Shown here: piece by piece, positions 7,293-15,555 of the stretch
Layout of the letters: each line of letters starts with the position of its first letter
Position numbering within the stretch: the stretch's first letter is position 1
Assembly: GCA_016793885.1 (NCBI GenBank)
Contig: JAEUHE010000093.1
Coordinates: 1 to 64,000 of the forward strand
DNA length: 64,000 nt
Direction: 5' to 3'
Source: Verrucomicrobiales bacterium
GTDB taxonomy: Bacteria > Verrucomicrobiota > Verrucomicrobiia > Limisphaerales > UBA11320
Notes under the pieces: model-generated
What the model was told of the DNA's origin: nothing
Seen by the model: the letters and a program-made list of their open reading frames with translations, nothing else
Database searches by the model: none
Program-made: the position numbers and the translations under genes

Positions 7293-7711
7293 AGTTACGA
7301 ATGCATCTGAATAAGGAACACGCCAAATTCATACCTAGCCCCAACGGCCCGCTCGTGCCCATCCGGGCTAAGACTAAGAAAGAGACAGGCCACCTGCCGC
7401 CCGACTCCCCGAAGCAACCCGGCATGTCCACGAGCTAGACAGTCGCACCAAAGGACCAGAACTCGCTAAATTTGGGACTTACCACAGTAGTCTAGGATAG
7501 GGTGAAAAGTCAACGAAAAGGCCGGTTTCGGAGGAAGTTCGTAGCGAGGAAACTATCATTGGAACCAACGCACGACAAACTTCAGGCATTACCTACCTTT
7601 TCACCTATTTTCCCTGGTCGTGATGGGAAGGAGCCCAAGTTTTAAAACGCAAAGGACGCAAAGGACGCAAAGGACGCGATGAGGAACCGCAGGAAAGACG
7701 AATGTTGAACT
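7293..7711. other. Intergenic region; upstream of LamG gene, one short tandem repeat
   Basis: No gene was found. On the minus strand a TTGACT (7508-7513) could be a -35 element for the LamG gene, but no good -10 lies at the right distance. At 7649-7675 the nine-base unit GCAAAGGAC occurs three times in tandem without change. Nothing else is evident. Confidence 0.4.
7649..7675. repeat. Short tandem repeat, 3 x 9 bases
   Basis: Three identical, directly adjacent copies of GCAAAGGAC lie in non-coding DNA. The copy number could vary by slippage; no function is evident. Confidence 0.8.
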
Positions 7712-7882
7712 CTACTTTCCCCTGCAGACATAGCGGGCCTGGCGGACCGCCAACGCGGTCATTTCCCGCGGTCCGGTGCTGGAACCTTCCATCGCGCCGA
7801 TGCCAGCGGCAATAAGGTCAGAGGGAACGCCGTGGGATTTCGCCACAGCCGAAATTGCATGTCGTGCGTGTTTGGGAAGCAT
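7712..7882 (-). CDS. Small hypothetical protein, 56 residues
   Basis: An ATG at 7882 opens a 56-residue frame that begins MLPKHARHAISAVAKSHGV and ends QARYVCRGK. An AAGGA lies six bases before the ATG, one of the best Shine-Dalgarno sites in the window. The sequence looks like a compact helical protein (SDLIAAGIGAMEG, GPREMTALAVRQARYV). I do not recognise it. Its start region abuts the broken HsdR fragment on the other strand, so it may be a small accessory gene of a degraded island. Confidence 0.5.
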   Translation of the reverse strand: MLPKHARHAISAVAKSHGVPSDLIAAGIGAMEGSSTGPREMTALAVRQARYVCRGK

Positions 7883-7891
7883 GGTAATTCC

Positions 7892-8013
7892 TTGGAAGTG
7901 ATCGAAGAATTGATCACGGTCGCCAAGGAGCTCGATGCGGCCACCAAACGAGGCAAAGAACCTAGGCCTGACCGACGACGAATTGGCCTTCTTTGGGGAG
8001 ATGGTATCACGCC
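7892..8013 (+). pseudogene. Remnant of type I restriction enzyme R subunit C-terminus
   Basis: In one frame the DNA reads LEVIEELITVAKELDAATKRGKE and, after a one-base frame change near 7952, LGLTDDELAFFGEMV. Together these match the HsdR C-terminal helix pair (VIEELIxLAKxM...RGEELGLTxDELAFYDAL in family members). There is no start codon, no upstream helicase or nuclease domain, and the segment breaks off in a dispersed repeat. It is a relic; hsdM and hsdS are not in the window. Confidence 0.65.
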
Positions 8014-8100
8014 TTCCAGGGTGCCGTTGAATCGGGAGATGACCGGCGATCTCTGCTGCGATGCCCCGGCTAATCTCTGAGAACCCTGCAGGTTCTCGGA
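8005..8100. repeat. Dispersed two-hairpin repeat, copy 2
   Basis: Matches 3305-3408, from CACGCCTTCCAGGGTGCCG to GAACCCTGCAGGTTC. The terminal hairpin is kept in altered form (AGAACC with GGTTCT around a five-base loop), suggesting that the structure matters. It directly follows the HsdR relic. Confidence 0.6.
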
Positions 8101-8132
8101 GGGCTTTATCTCCTGCATGTCGTTTTAGAAAT

Positions 8133-8207
<75 letters not shown>

Positions 8208-8439
8208 TTAACCAATTCTCATTCAGTATCTTATAAGGATTCTGAAGCCTACTTCGATTCAAACTCATCACCCATCTCGTAACCCTATGCTATCAGGCAT
8301 GACTTCAGATCATCCTGAAACCACATTGGGATCAGCCACCTCGGCCATTTTCCACAAGGTCGGTGAGAACTTATGCCGTCTCGAAGCAACGAGCGGATAT
8401 TATGGGTTACTCAAAAGACGGGGCAAGCAGTTTCGTCGT

Positions 8440-8560
8440 CCTCTGAGGACTATCAGCCTTATGCCGGGCTTTCAGCCCTTGATGGCACGGGGGATGGTTA
8501 CCTGGGGTTTTCACCACCCCAGGCTGGGATGGGACGCGCCGTTGGTGCTCGAGGCAATCA
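8440..8560. repeat. Probable dispersed intergenic repeat
   Basis: The stretch includes GGGCTTTCAGCCCT (a small hairpin), then CCTGGGG-TTTTCAC-CACCCCAGG (a second hairpin) and GGACGCGCCGTTGGTGC. This order of elements is familiar from intergenic repeats of Planctomycetota and Verrucomicrobiota. Only this copy is present, so repetition is not shown within the window. The rest of 8208-8709 holds no gene that I can support. Confidence 0.4.
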
Positions 8561-8709
8561 GTCACCGGCCCGCTGCCAACCCATTGGATCGATAAAAGCC
8601 CCACCAGGAACCAATAGCCTCCATTACCCCATTCACCGAACCGAAGTTGGGTGCATCGTTTAGCGATGGCCCAATTGACCTTCCAGGCCTTTTGATATCA
8701 CGATAAGGC

Positions 8710-10842
8710 ATGAGCGCTGATGTTGAGGCACTGCTGCGAAGGGCTCGGGAACCATCGCCGAATCGGCGGACTCTCCGGGAGATCATACCGTTCCTTCCGC
8801 CCGATGAACAAGAACTCGACCGCTTGCTGGCTCGGCTGTGCCGGGAGCAGGATCCAGAAGCCTTCACGAACATCTTCGTGGCGGCGATGGCCGCCGGACG
8901 CAAACCATCCGCGCATCATCTGATCGAAGGAGCCCAGTTGCTCCTCAATCCCAGTCCGCTGGGTGTAGCCGTTCACCACACCAGCGGCGACCTCGGCAGT
9001 GCCATGGTCGCCGCAGTCCGTCGGGGTCAGATGGGAAGCGAGCGCGAAGCGGTTGCGCTGGTCGCCGCTGCCGCCTGGGGACAACGCCAAAACCCTCCGA
9101 TCATACCACCGGATCTCGTCTCGTTCGCTCGCCTGCTCACCCGCCGAGAACGACTGAACATCTGGGTGCAGCAGGGGATGATGACCGTTGTGCATATCAC
9201 CCAGGACCCGGGCCTGAGATCCGTCGTTACGGAGGTCAACGGGTCCATCCCTTCGCACGCGGCGGATGCCTTTGTCCAGGCACTGATCGATCCGGCAAAG
9301 ACGGACCCTCTCGCACATTGGCACGACAGTGTCGAGCACACCGTCTCCTCTGGATACACGATGAGACGGGCGGTCGAGCGAGTCGGACGTAATGACCCTT
9401 GTCCCTGCGGCAGTGGCAAAAAATACAAGAAGTGTTGCCATGAGAAGGATCAGAAACGGCTTCATCAGTCTTCCGAAATAGCCGGGGTCACTCAGGAGGA
9501 ACTGCGGACCAGCCCAGAGCCTTACCTTAGCGAGCGCCGGATCGAGGACATGCGAGCTCACGAACTAGCGAAGCTCGATCCGCTGAAAATACCAGAAGAT
9601 CTGCACTCGCTCGTCCTGGAACGGATGAGAATCTTTGAGCAACACGACCTGGCGGTGGGCCTCTTGGAGAAGATTGGGTTCAGAGAGGACCTAGCTTCGT
9701 CCTCGGAGCAGCTCTTGATGTCTTTGCTTCAACACTGGAACCAAGGCTTGTTGCAACGCTTCCTGGCGGTGGTCCCGGCCGACTTGGTGCCGGAGGACTT
9801 GAACGCCCAGACACGCCTGGTGCTCGCCCCGGATCCCGGTCGCCAACTCGAGGTGCTTCAAGAGGAGATTCTCAAGGCACTCAAAAGTCCTACTCCGGTT
9901 CAGGAGTTTGACCATCTCGTGGGAGTCGCGTATGCGCTCCTGGAGGGCCCGCTGGCCCCACTGGGCATCCTGGTGACCCGTGGTTTAGTCGCGCACATCA
10001 ACCCCTTCGATGCCTGGGGACTCGTCGAGACGCTGAACGAAGCCCGCGATCGACTCAATTTGGCTCCTGAGGATCCATGCGATGACCAGATGGACGCTCT
10101 CTTCAGCGAGGAAGACCATGATGGTCTAAAATCCTCCGAGGCTTTGAATTCTGCGTTGGAGCGGCTCGAAGAAAAGTCGGAGGAGATCCGAAGACTGCGA
10201 GAATCTCTGGAAAAGCTGCAGTCCGATCTCAACCAACGCACCACACCAGCAGCCACCCCGCCGACTGCACCAGCCCTTTCCACGATCCCCACACCGCCGG
10301 TCCGATTCTCATCGACAACCACCCCCCCCGCCGAGGAAGCCGTCTTACGCGAGCTACGTCAGAAGGTCTCGGCGCTCCGGTCCGCCCTCACCGAACGCCA
10401 CTCCGAGCGCAATGAGCTTCGCAAGGAGCTTCAGGCGACCCGGGAGGCCCTTGAATCGTTACGATCTGAGCCGAGCGAGGAACACCATGCTGTGGAAGCA
10501 TCTTCTGCAGAGCAAGACGCAGAAACCGAATGGGAGCCGGAAGTCCAATTCACCACTCAGCCAGTGCGCATCTCGGAGTTTCCTCGTCGATTTCAGGAGA
10601 CTCTTCGAACGTTCCCTCGCGGGGTGGCACGGGCCTGCATTGTCTTGGTAGGCAGGCTGGCGGCGGGCGAGGCGGCGGCGTTTCGTGGGATCACTCGATT
10701 GCGAAGCGACCGCAATATCTGGCGCCAGCGAGTGGGGGCCGACCACCGTCTCCTATTGCGACTTCATCCAGAAACCCTCGAAGTGCTCGATCTAATCAAT
10801 CGACGCGACCTCGAGCGGCGAATCAAAACGTTAGGGGGCTGA
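8710..10842 (+). CDS. SEC-C zinc motif, coiled coil and RelE-like domain fusion protein
   Basis: The 710-residue protein has four parts. Residues 1-220 are alpha-helical without a family I know. At about 225-243 lies a perfect SEC-C zinc motif, [19 protein letters not shown]. Residues 260-475 are again helical, HEAT/TPR-like. Two charged coiled coils (about 478-510 and 545-595) flank a threonine/proline linker. The last 90 residues look like a RelE/ParE-fold domain: [16 protein letters not shown], then [30 protein letters not shown] and [13 protein letters not shown], matching the helix-helix-strand order and the R-x-R-V-G-x-x-x-R-x-L core of that family. The final tyrosine of active RelE toxins is absent. 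There is no antitoxin-like gene beside it. It may act in ribosome- or RNA-linked control or in defence; the function is unknown. Confidence 0.75.
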   Translation: MSADVEALLRRAREPSPNRRTLREIIPFLPPDEQELDRLLARLCREQDPEAFTNIFVAAMAAGRKPSAHHLIEGAQLLLNPSPLGVAVHHTSGDLGSAMVAAVRRGQMGSEREAVALVAAAAWGQRQNPPIIPPDLVSFARLLTRRERLNIWVQQGMMTVVHITQDPGLRSVVTEVNGSIPSHAADAFVQALIDPAKTDPLAHWHDSVEHTVSSGYTMRRAVERVGRNDPCPCGSGKKYKKCCHEKDQKRLHQSSEIAGVTQEELRTSPEPYLSERRIEDMRAHELAKLDPLKIPEDLHSLVLERMRIFEQHDLAVGLLEKIGFREDLASSSEQLLMSLLQHWNQGLLQRFLAVVPADLVPEDLNAQTRLVLAPDPGRQLEVLQEEILKALKSPTPVQEFDHLVGVAYALLEGPLAPLGILVTRGLVAHINPFDAWGLVETLNEARDRLNLAPEDPCDDQMDALFSEEDHDGLKSSEALNSALERLEEKSEEIRRLRESLEKLQSDLNQRTTPAATPPTAPALSTIPTPPVRFSSTTTPPAEEAVLRELRQKVSALRSALTERHSERNELRKELQATREALESLRSEPSEEHHAVEASSAEQDAETEWEPEVQFTTQPVRISEFPRRFQETLRTFPRGVARACIVLVGRLAAGEAAAFRGITRLRSDRNIWRQRVGADHRLLLRLHPETLEVLDLINRRDLERRIKTLGG

Positions 10843-10845
10843 ACT

Positions 10846-12219
10846 CTATTGCCTCAGGCTTCTCTCCAGCTTCGCCCGCAGGGATTTGAGCCTGGGATCA
10901 CCTCCACGCAACGCTTCGGCCTGGTCCAGCAACACGGTCGCTTCCTGATACTGGCCCTGCTGGACGTATAAATCTCCCAGCAACAGATAGGTTTCCAAAT
11001 GTTCCGGGCTCAAGCGCAACACTTGCTGAAACAACGGTATCGCTTCCTTCTTCTGGCCAGCCCTCGCCAGACAAAAGGCTCGATTGAAAAAGGCGGGGCC
11101 AAAATCAGGTTTCAGCACCGTGCATCGTTCAAAGACCTGCGCAGCCTCCCCATAGCGGTCCTGCTTTAGGAGAGACATGCCCAGCTGAAAATGTCCCTGC
11201 ACGGATCCCGGATCCAACCCCACATGCCGTCGCAACGACTGCTCCGCTTCTTTCAGCTGCCCCGAAAGAATCTGATACCGCCCCGCCACCAGCCACGTCT
11301 CGGCCTCTCCGGGGTACTCATTCACCAATCGTTGAACCAGCGATGCAGCCTCAGTCAACTTGCCCGCTGCCAGCAACGTGTGTGCAGGCAAACTGAACAC
11401 TCGATAGTCGAGCCTCAAGGAGTCCACCTCCGACTGGAAAAGGTCATCGACGGCTTCATCATCGGGCGACTGGCTCGCCTGGCGTCCAGCTTCCTCCGCT
11501 GAGGCCAGATTGCCCAGCTGACGCTGGCAGAGAGAGATCAAGGCCCAGGCTGCCTTTCGAGTCCGCGCATCCTGGACGCACTTCTCCCCCAACTGAGCCG
11601 CTTCAGAAAATCGTCCCTGCGCCTGCTCGCCCAGAGCACGCAGCAGGATTGCCGGGGTGAATCGCGGATGAGTCACCAACAGCGCCTCCAACTCGGAAAA
11701 TGCCCCTGCCCATTGACCTCGCTCTGCCAGTGATTTAGCCAACCGATAGCGGGGCATCTCCGGCTGATTGCCGCACAACGCCACCGTTCGGCGCAGCTTG
11801 TTCAGCGCCTGCTCCGGGTCCTGACTCTGCAGAAGCAAGCTCTGAAAGTAGGGCCAGCGTGGGTTGGTCGCCTCACGGCGCTCGGCCTTCACAAAGCAAG
11901 CCAGCGCCTCGACATCATAGTCGTAGGCATCCAACAACATGCCCAACCGTCCCCAGGCTCCGCCGGATCGTGGATGCTCGCGAACCTCAGCCAATCGCGC
12001 GGTCAGAGCTTCGGCCGCCTTGGAGGAAAGCTTCGACGAATCCACCTCCGGCAACGGCAAGACCTCAAAAAGCGAACGCCAAGCCCAAATTGCTCCAACC
12101 AGCAATCCCACGACCACCACAACCACCCCAAGCCACTTCCTCCTTCTCGTCTGGTTAGCCGAGCGGGAACGAGCCGCGGTGCGATGCGATGCATCGGTGG
12201 TGTGAGGGGAGCGTTTCAA
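10846..12219 (-). CDS. Membrane-anchored TPR protein
   Basis: The 457-residue protein has a basic, disordered N-terminus, one membrane span at about residues 30-52 (WLGVVVVVVGLLVGAIWAW) and then TPR units to the end; clear helices carry the A-x-x-x-Y/F-x-x-A pattern (GHFQLGMSLLKQDRYGEAAQVFERC, split over residues 338-362). The start is a TTG at 12219 without a good ribosome-binding site; a later start inside the basic region is possible. It is likely inner-membrane bound with TPRs facing the periplasm, acting as a scaffold. TPR proteins of this kind often sit beside ASPIC/FG-GAP genes in this phylum, as here (15556). It ends three bases after the converging 8710 gene. Confidence 0.8.
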   Translation of the reverse strand: MKRSPHTTDASHRTAARSRSANQTRRRKWLGVVVVVVGLLVGAIWAWRSLFEVLPLPEVDSSKLSSKAAEALTARLAEVREHPRSGGAWGRLGMLLDAYDYDVEALACFVKAERREATNPRWPYFQSLLLQSQDPEQALNKLRRTVALCGNQPEMPRYRLAKSLAERGQWAGAFSELEALLVTHPRFTPAILLRALGEQAQGRFSEAAQLGEKCVQDARTRKAAWALISLCQRQLGNLASAEEAGRQASQSPDDEAVDDLFQSEVDSLRLDYRVFSLPAHTLLAAGKLTEAASLVQRLVNEYPGEAETWLVAGRYQILSGQLKEAEQSLRRHVGLDPGSVQGHFQLGMSLLKQDRYGEAAQVFERCTVLKPDFGPAFFNRAFCLARAGQKKEAIPLFQQVLRLSPEHLETYLLLGDLYVQQGQYQEATVLLDQAEALRGGDPRLKSLRAKLERSLRQ

Positions 12220-12282
12220 TCAGTGTTTAGAAAACCACGGAGCCGCAGTCCACGCCAAGCCGATTCCACCATGAAAACAGGA

Positions 12283-12313
12283 ACGCCCGCCGAACCATGG
12301 GCTCAGCGGGCGT
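12283..12313 (-). terminator. Terminator after the TSP3 protein gene
   Basis: ACGCCCGC (12283-12290) pairs with GCGGGCGT (12306-12313). On the minus strand TCCTGTTTTC follows, resembling the tail of the LamG terminator. It lies 60 bases after the 12373 stop codon. Confidence 0.65.
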
Positions 12314-12372
12314 CTGGACGATCTGGGTCCCCCTGAGCGAGCCGAACTCGACTCAGGGAATGACGCGTTCAG

Positions 12373-15300
12373 TTACTCAGCCGACACACGATAGAAACGG
12401 GCGGTCGGCGAGGGCTGCAGCAGGGATTCGACATAGGTCGTCTCGCCGGCCGCTCCAGCCACGCCGGTGGCGATCTCCGTCCAGCTTTGGAGATTGCCCG
12501 ACGCTTCGACTCGATACGTCTTACCCGCCGAGGATTGCCAAACCAAGGTCGCTTTGCCAGCAGCGGCATCGTAGCTTACCGAAGTGATTTTAAGACCACC
12601 CGCAGGCACAAACGGAGTTCCGTCGGGTTGAGTCGGGTTGGCAGGAATCCGGGTATCGACCCAGAACCAGGTCACCGAGCCATCCGAGCCGTCTGCACGA
12701 TCGGAGGGACCTTGTGGGGTAAGCGCAAGGTCGACAATGTCCGTTGGAAGCAAGTTCGCATAAAAGCGCCGGGTTTCCCCGGCCGTATCCGCTCCCGGGA
12801 TGGTTTTCGAATCGACCAGCTTCCCGTTGATATGGAGCTGGCCGGTGACTCCCCCGCCGGCGGCGTTGTCTTTGCGGACTTGCCAGATGATGGCGACCGG
12901 CGTTTCACCCGTGAGTTCCGAAGCGACCCAGCGGCGGATGGCCCAGTGCTCCTCGTTGGGAGCGCTGTTCACGCCGTTGGGGTGAATGCCCTGCGGGGTT
13001 TGCCAAGTCCACGGACCCCGGGCCTGGAGATCAAGATCCCAGGAACCAGAGTTCCAAAACTGGTTAACGCCGTCCCAGTCGCCCAAGCCCTCACCGCCGG
13101 CATAGGCAATGAACTGAGCGCTGGGGTCATAGTCGATCTCACCGCCATCGGTGGTGAAATTGCGATAACCATTGAACCAGCCATTCTGTCCCTGCACCCC
13201 AGAGAACTCAGCGATCGAATTCGCGATGACGAATGTCAGGATATTGTCAGCCGCGTCGTTGGGATTGGTTCCGCTGGCCAACTCATCCGTATCGGAAAAG
13301 CCATCGCCATCGGTGTCAGCTTTATTAGGGTTGGTTTGGGGAGTGCCCGTCACCTCGGCTGAATCGCCACGACCGTCGCCATCCGTGTCCGATTTAGTGG
13401 GATTGCTCCCGGTGTCGGAGGCGCTCACATAGGTGCCCGTCGCGGTCTCCACCAAATCCGACAACCCGTCTTCATCGGTGTCAGCCTTGAGCGGATGGGA
13501 ACCGCGAGCCAACTCGCCCACGTTGTTCAGTCCATCGCCATCGTTGTCGCCCGAGCCAGTGAACTGGGTCAAGTTACCAGGGGCGTAGGCAAACTCCCAG
13601 GTGTCGGGCAAACCGTCGGCATCGGAGTCGGAAGCGGTGGCAGGCACAAAGAGACTGCCATCGGGCTGACGTGGGATCGGCGGGATCGCGAGGTCAACCT
13701 GCAGCCAGAGTACGCTGCCGTCACAGCCATCCGCATCGCCGTTGTCGGTCCCACGCGGAGTCAGAACCAAATCCACCTTATCTGTGGGTTTGGCGTTGAT
13801 AAACACGGTTCGCACGACGCCCACGGTGTCATTAAAGGCGATGGTCGCTTTGTCGGCGAGCTGGCCATTGACATAAATGCCGCCGGTCACGCCATTACCG
13901 CAACCCCCGTTGCCTTTTCGGACATGCCAGCGCAATGCCAGGGGAGTCACCGCCGACAGCTCCGTCGCCTCCCAACGCCGAACTGTCCAGTGAACCGGCG
14001 AAGGACCGTTCGGATGGGAGTTCTCCCGGCCAATCTCATCCCACGGCCCAGCCGCAGCCGTTTGCAGATCCCATTGAGAGCCAGTCCAGAACTGAGTCGA
14101 TCCATCCCAACCGCCTTGTCCTTCACCACCCGCAAACAAGGTGACATTCGCTTCCGGATCATAGCTCACCACAGAGCCGCCATCCCCCGAGGCGTTTCGA
14201 TATCCATAAGACCAACCCTCCTGCCCCTGGACCCCGGAAAACTCCGTCGAGGAGTTCGCTATCAAGGTCGAAAGCAGATTGTTGGAGGGATCGTTCGGGT
14301 CATGCCCCGAATTCACCTCGGCTCCGTCGCTGTCGCCATCCCCATCGGTATCCACCAGCAAGGGATGCGAGGTCGGAGTTCCCAGCACCTCATCGCCGTC
14401 CGTGCGTCCGTCCGCATCGGTATCGGTTTTAAGCGGATCGGTACCGGCATCTGTCGCGCTGACGTAGTTGCCGGTATTGGTCTCCGCACCATCGATCAAC
14501 CCGTCACCATCACTGTCCGCTTTGCTGGGATCCGTATCGATTGCCAATTCCTGCGCGTCCTTAAGGCCGTCGCCGTCGTAGTCGCCCGAGCCACTCAGCT
14601 TGGTGAGATCCCCTGGGAAAAAGACATTCTCGAAGAAGTCAGGCAGTCCATCCGCATCCGTGTCCGGCGAATTCGCCGGAATGAAGAGCCGACCATTGGG
14701 CTGGCGGGGAACAGAAGGGATGGTGGTATCGATAGTCATCCAGTTGGCTGAGCCATCCGCACCGTCCGCACGATCTCCACTGGGACCGACCGGCGTAAGC
14801 ACCAAGTCCACAACATCTGTTGGATTCAGATTCGCATAGTAGGTGTGGGTCACCCCCACACCATCGTTAAAGGCAATGGCCGCGAAATCCTTGGCTTCGC
14901 CGTTAATCCAAATGCCACCGGTAACTCCGGCGCCGCCACCGAGGTTGGCTTTCCGGGCGTTCCATCGAATGGCGACCGGGGTTACCGACGGAAGTTCGGC
15001 GGCCGACCACCGGCGAATGCACCAATGCTCCGCAGCCGGGGCGCTATTGACTCCGTTGGGGTGCAAATCCTCAGCCCGTAACTCAGTCCACGGGCCGGTC
15101 GCTGCAGTGTTCAAATCCCAGAAAGTCACGTTCCAATACTGGGTCTCAGCCGCCCAGTCACCCTGCCCTTCGCCGCCGGCGAATTCGATAAAACTGGCGG
15201 CAGGATCATAGTTATCCTCCCCGCCGTCAGCTGTATAGTTGCGGTAGCCTATCGACCACCCGTTTTGTCCTTGGACACCGGAAAACTCCGCTTTGGAGTC

Positions 15301-15396
15301 GGCAATGATCTCAGCATTGGCTGAGGATGGAAGTAGCAGGCCCAAGGAGGCCAAAGCCAGCCCCGCGCAGCCCTTCAAAAGAATACGGACGTTCAT
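12373..15396 (-). CDS. Secreted modular protein with thrombospondin type 3 repeats
   Basis: The frame is open to 15462, but the ATG at 15396 (MNVRILLKGC) gives a proper signal peptide ending in SANA and follows a promoter, so the product is 1007 residues. Three copies of a roughly 200-residue module occur (about 30-235, 385-600 and 730-930). Each opens with AEFSGVQGQNGW or a close form and contains GGEGxGDW and RADGSDGS-type motifs. Between modules lie calcium-binding TSP3 repeats of the type DTDADGLPD, DSDGDGLIDGAE and DTDGDGRGD. The end, after residue 935, is a small beta domain finishing TARFYRVSAE. It is likely a calcium-stabilised extracellular or surface protein; the repeated module may be a beta-sandwich of unknown ligand. 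Confidence 0.85.
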   Translation of the reverse strand: MNVRILLKGCAGLALASLGLLLPSSANAEIIADSKAEFSGVQGQNGWSIGYRNYTADGGEDNYDPAASFIEFAGGEGQGDWAAETQYWNVTFWDLNTAATGPWTELRAEDLHPNGVNSAPAAEHWCIRRWSAAELPSVTPVAIRWNARKANLGGGAGVTGGIWINGEAKDFAAIAFNDGVGVTHTYYANLNPTDVVDLVLTPVGPSGDRADGADGSANWMTIDTTIPSVPRQPNGRLFIPANSPDTDADGLPDFFENVFFPGDLTKLSGSGDYDGDGLKDAQELAIDTDPSKADSDGDGLIDGAETNTGNYVSATDAGTDPLKTDTDADGRTDGDEVLGTPTSHPLLVDTDGDGDSDGAEVNSGHDPNDPSNNLLSTLIANSSTEFSGVQGQEGWSYGYRNASGDGGSVVSYDPEANVTLFAGGEGQGGWDGSTQFWTGSQWDLQTAAAGPWDEIGRENSHPNGPSPVHWTVRRWEATELSAVTPLALRWHVRKGNGGCGNGVTGGIYVNGQLADKATIAFNDTVGVVRTVFINAKPTDKVDLVLTPRGTDNGDADGCDGSVLWLQVDLAIPPIPRQPDGSLFVPATASDSDADGLPDTWEFAYAPGNLTQFTGSGDNDGDGLNNVGELARGSHPLKADTDEDGLSDLVETATGTYVSASDTGSNPTKSDTDGDGRGDSAEVTGTPQTNPNKADTDGDGFSDTDELASGTNPNDAADNILTFVIANSIAEFSGVQGQNGWFNGYRNFTTDGGEIDYDPSAQFIAYAGGEGLGDWDGVNQFWNSGSWDLDLQARGPWTWQTPQGIHPNGVNSAPNEEHWAIRRWVASELTGETPVAIIWQVRKDNAAGGGVTGQLHINGKLVDSKTIPGADTAGETRRFYANLLPTDIVDLALTPQGPSDRADGSDGSVTWFWVDTRIPANPTQPDGTPFVPAGGLKITSVSYDAAAGKATLVWQSSAGKTYRVEASGNLQSWTEIATGVAGAAGETTYVESLLQPSPTARFYRVSAE

Positions 15397-15432
15397 AGTA
15401 CGTAATAGAGTGTGTGATTGAGGAACTGGAAT

Positions 15433-15462
15433 CCTATACTCGAAATCGGGGTCGGTCGTCAA
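15433..15462 (-). promoter_or_regulatory. Probable sigma-70-type promoter of the TSP3 protein gene
   Basis: On the minus strand TTGACG (15457-15462) and TATAGG (15433-15438) are 18 bases apart. Transcription would begin near 15426, 30 bases before the chosen ATG. This also argues against the upstream TTG at 15462 as a start codon, since it is part of the -35 box. Confidence 0.5.
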
Positions 15463-15555
15463 TGCGTTAGCCGATCTCCCTAGCCCAGCTGGACAGAACG
15501 GGAGACTTAGGTTTGGATACGCGCACTCACCGGTGAAAACAGGCCCGAACTGCCC

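Noticed and set aside
8287-8663. Overlapping plus-strand frames of about 100 residues between the tRNA and 8710
   Set aside because: They overlap an intergenic repeat and each other in different frames, with no recognisable protein feature.
8710-10842. Calling the 710-residue protein a SecA paralogue from its SEC-C motif
   Set aside because: It has no Walker motifs or helicase domain; only the short zinc motif is shared with SecA.
13250-14600. Repetitive DNA that could pass for a tandem-repeat or CRISPR-like array
   Set aside because: The repeats are in frame and encode TSP3 calcium-binding motifs; unit lengths vary and there are no constant repeats with unique spacers. No CRISPR array was seen in the window.
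13495-14751. 418-residue plus-strand frame opposite the TSP3 protein gene
   Set aside because: It mirrors the repetitive DxDxDG-coding DNA; no start signal or family.
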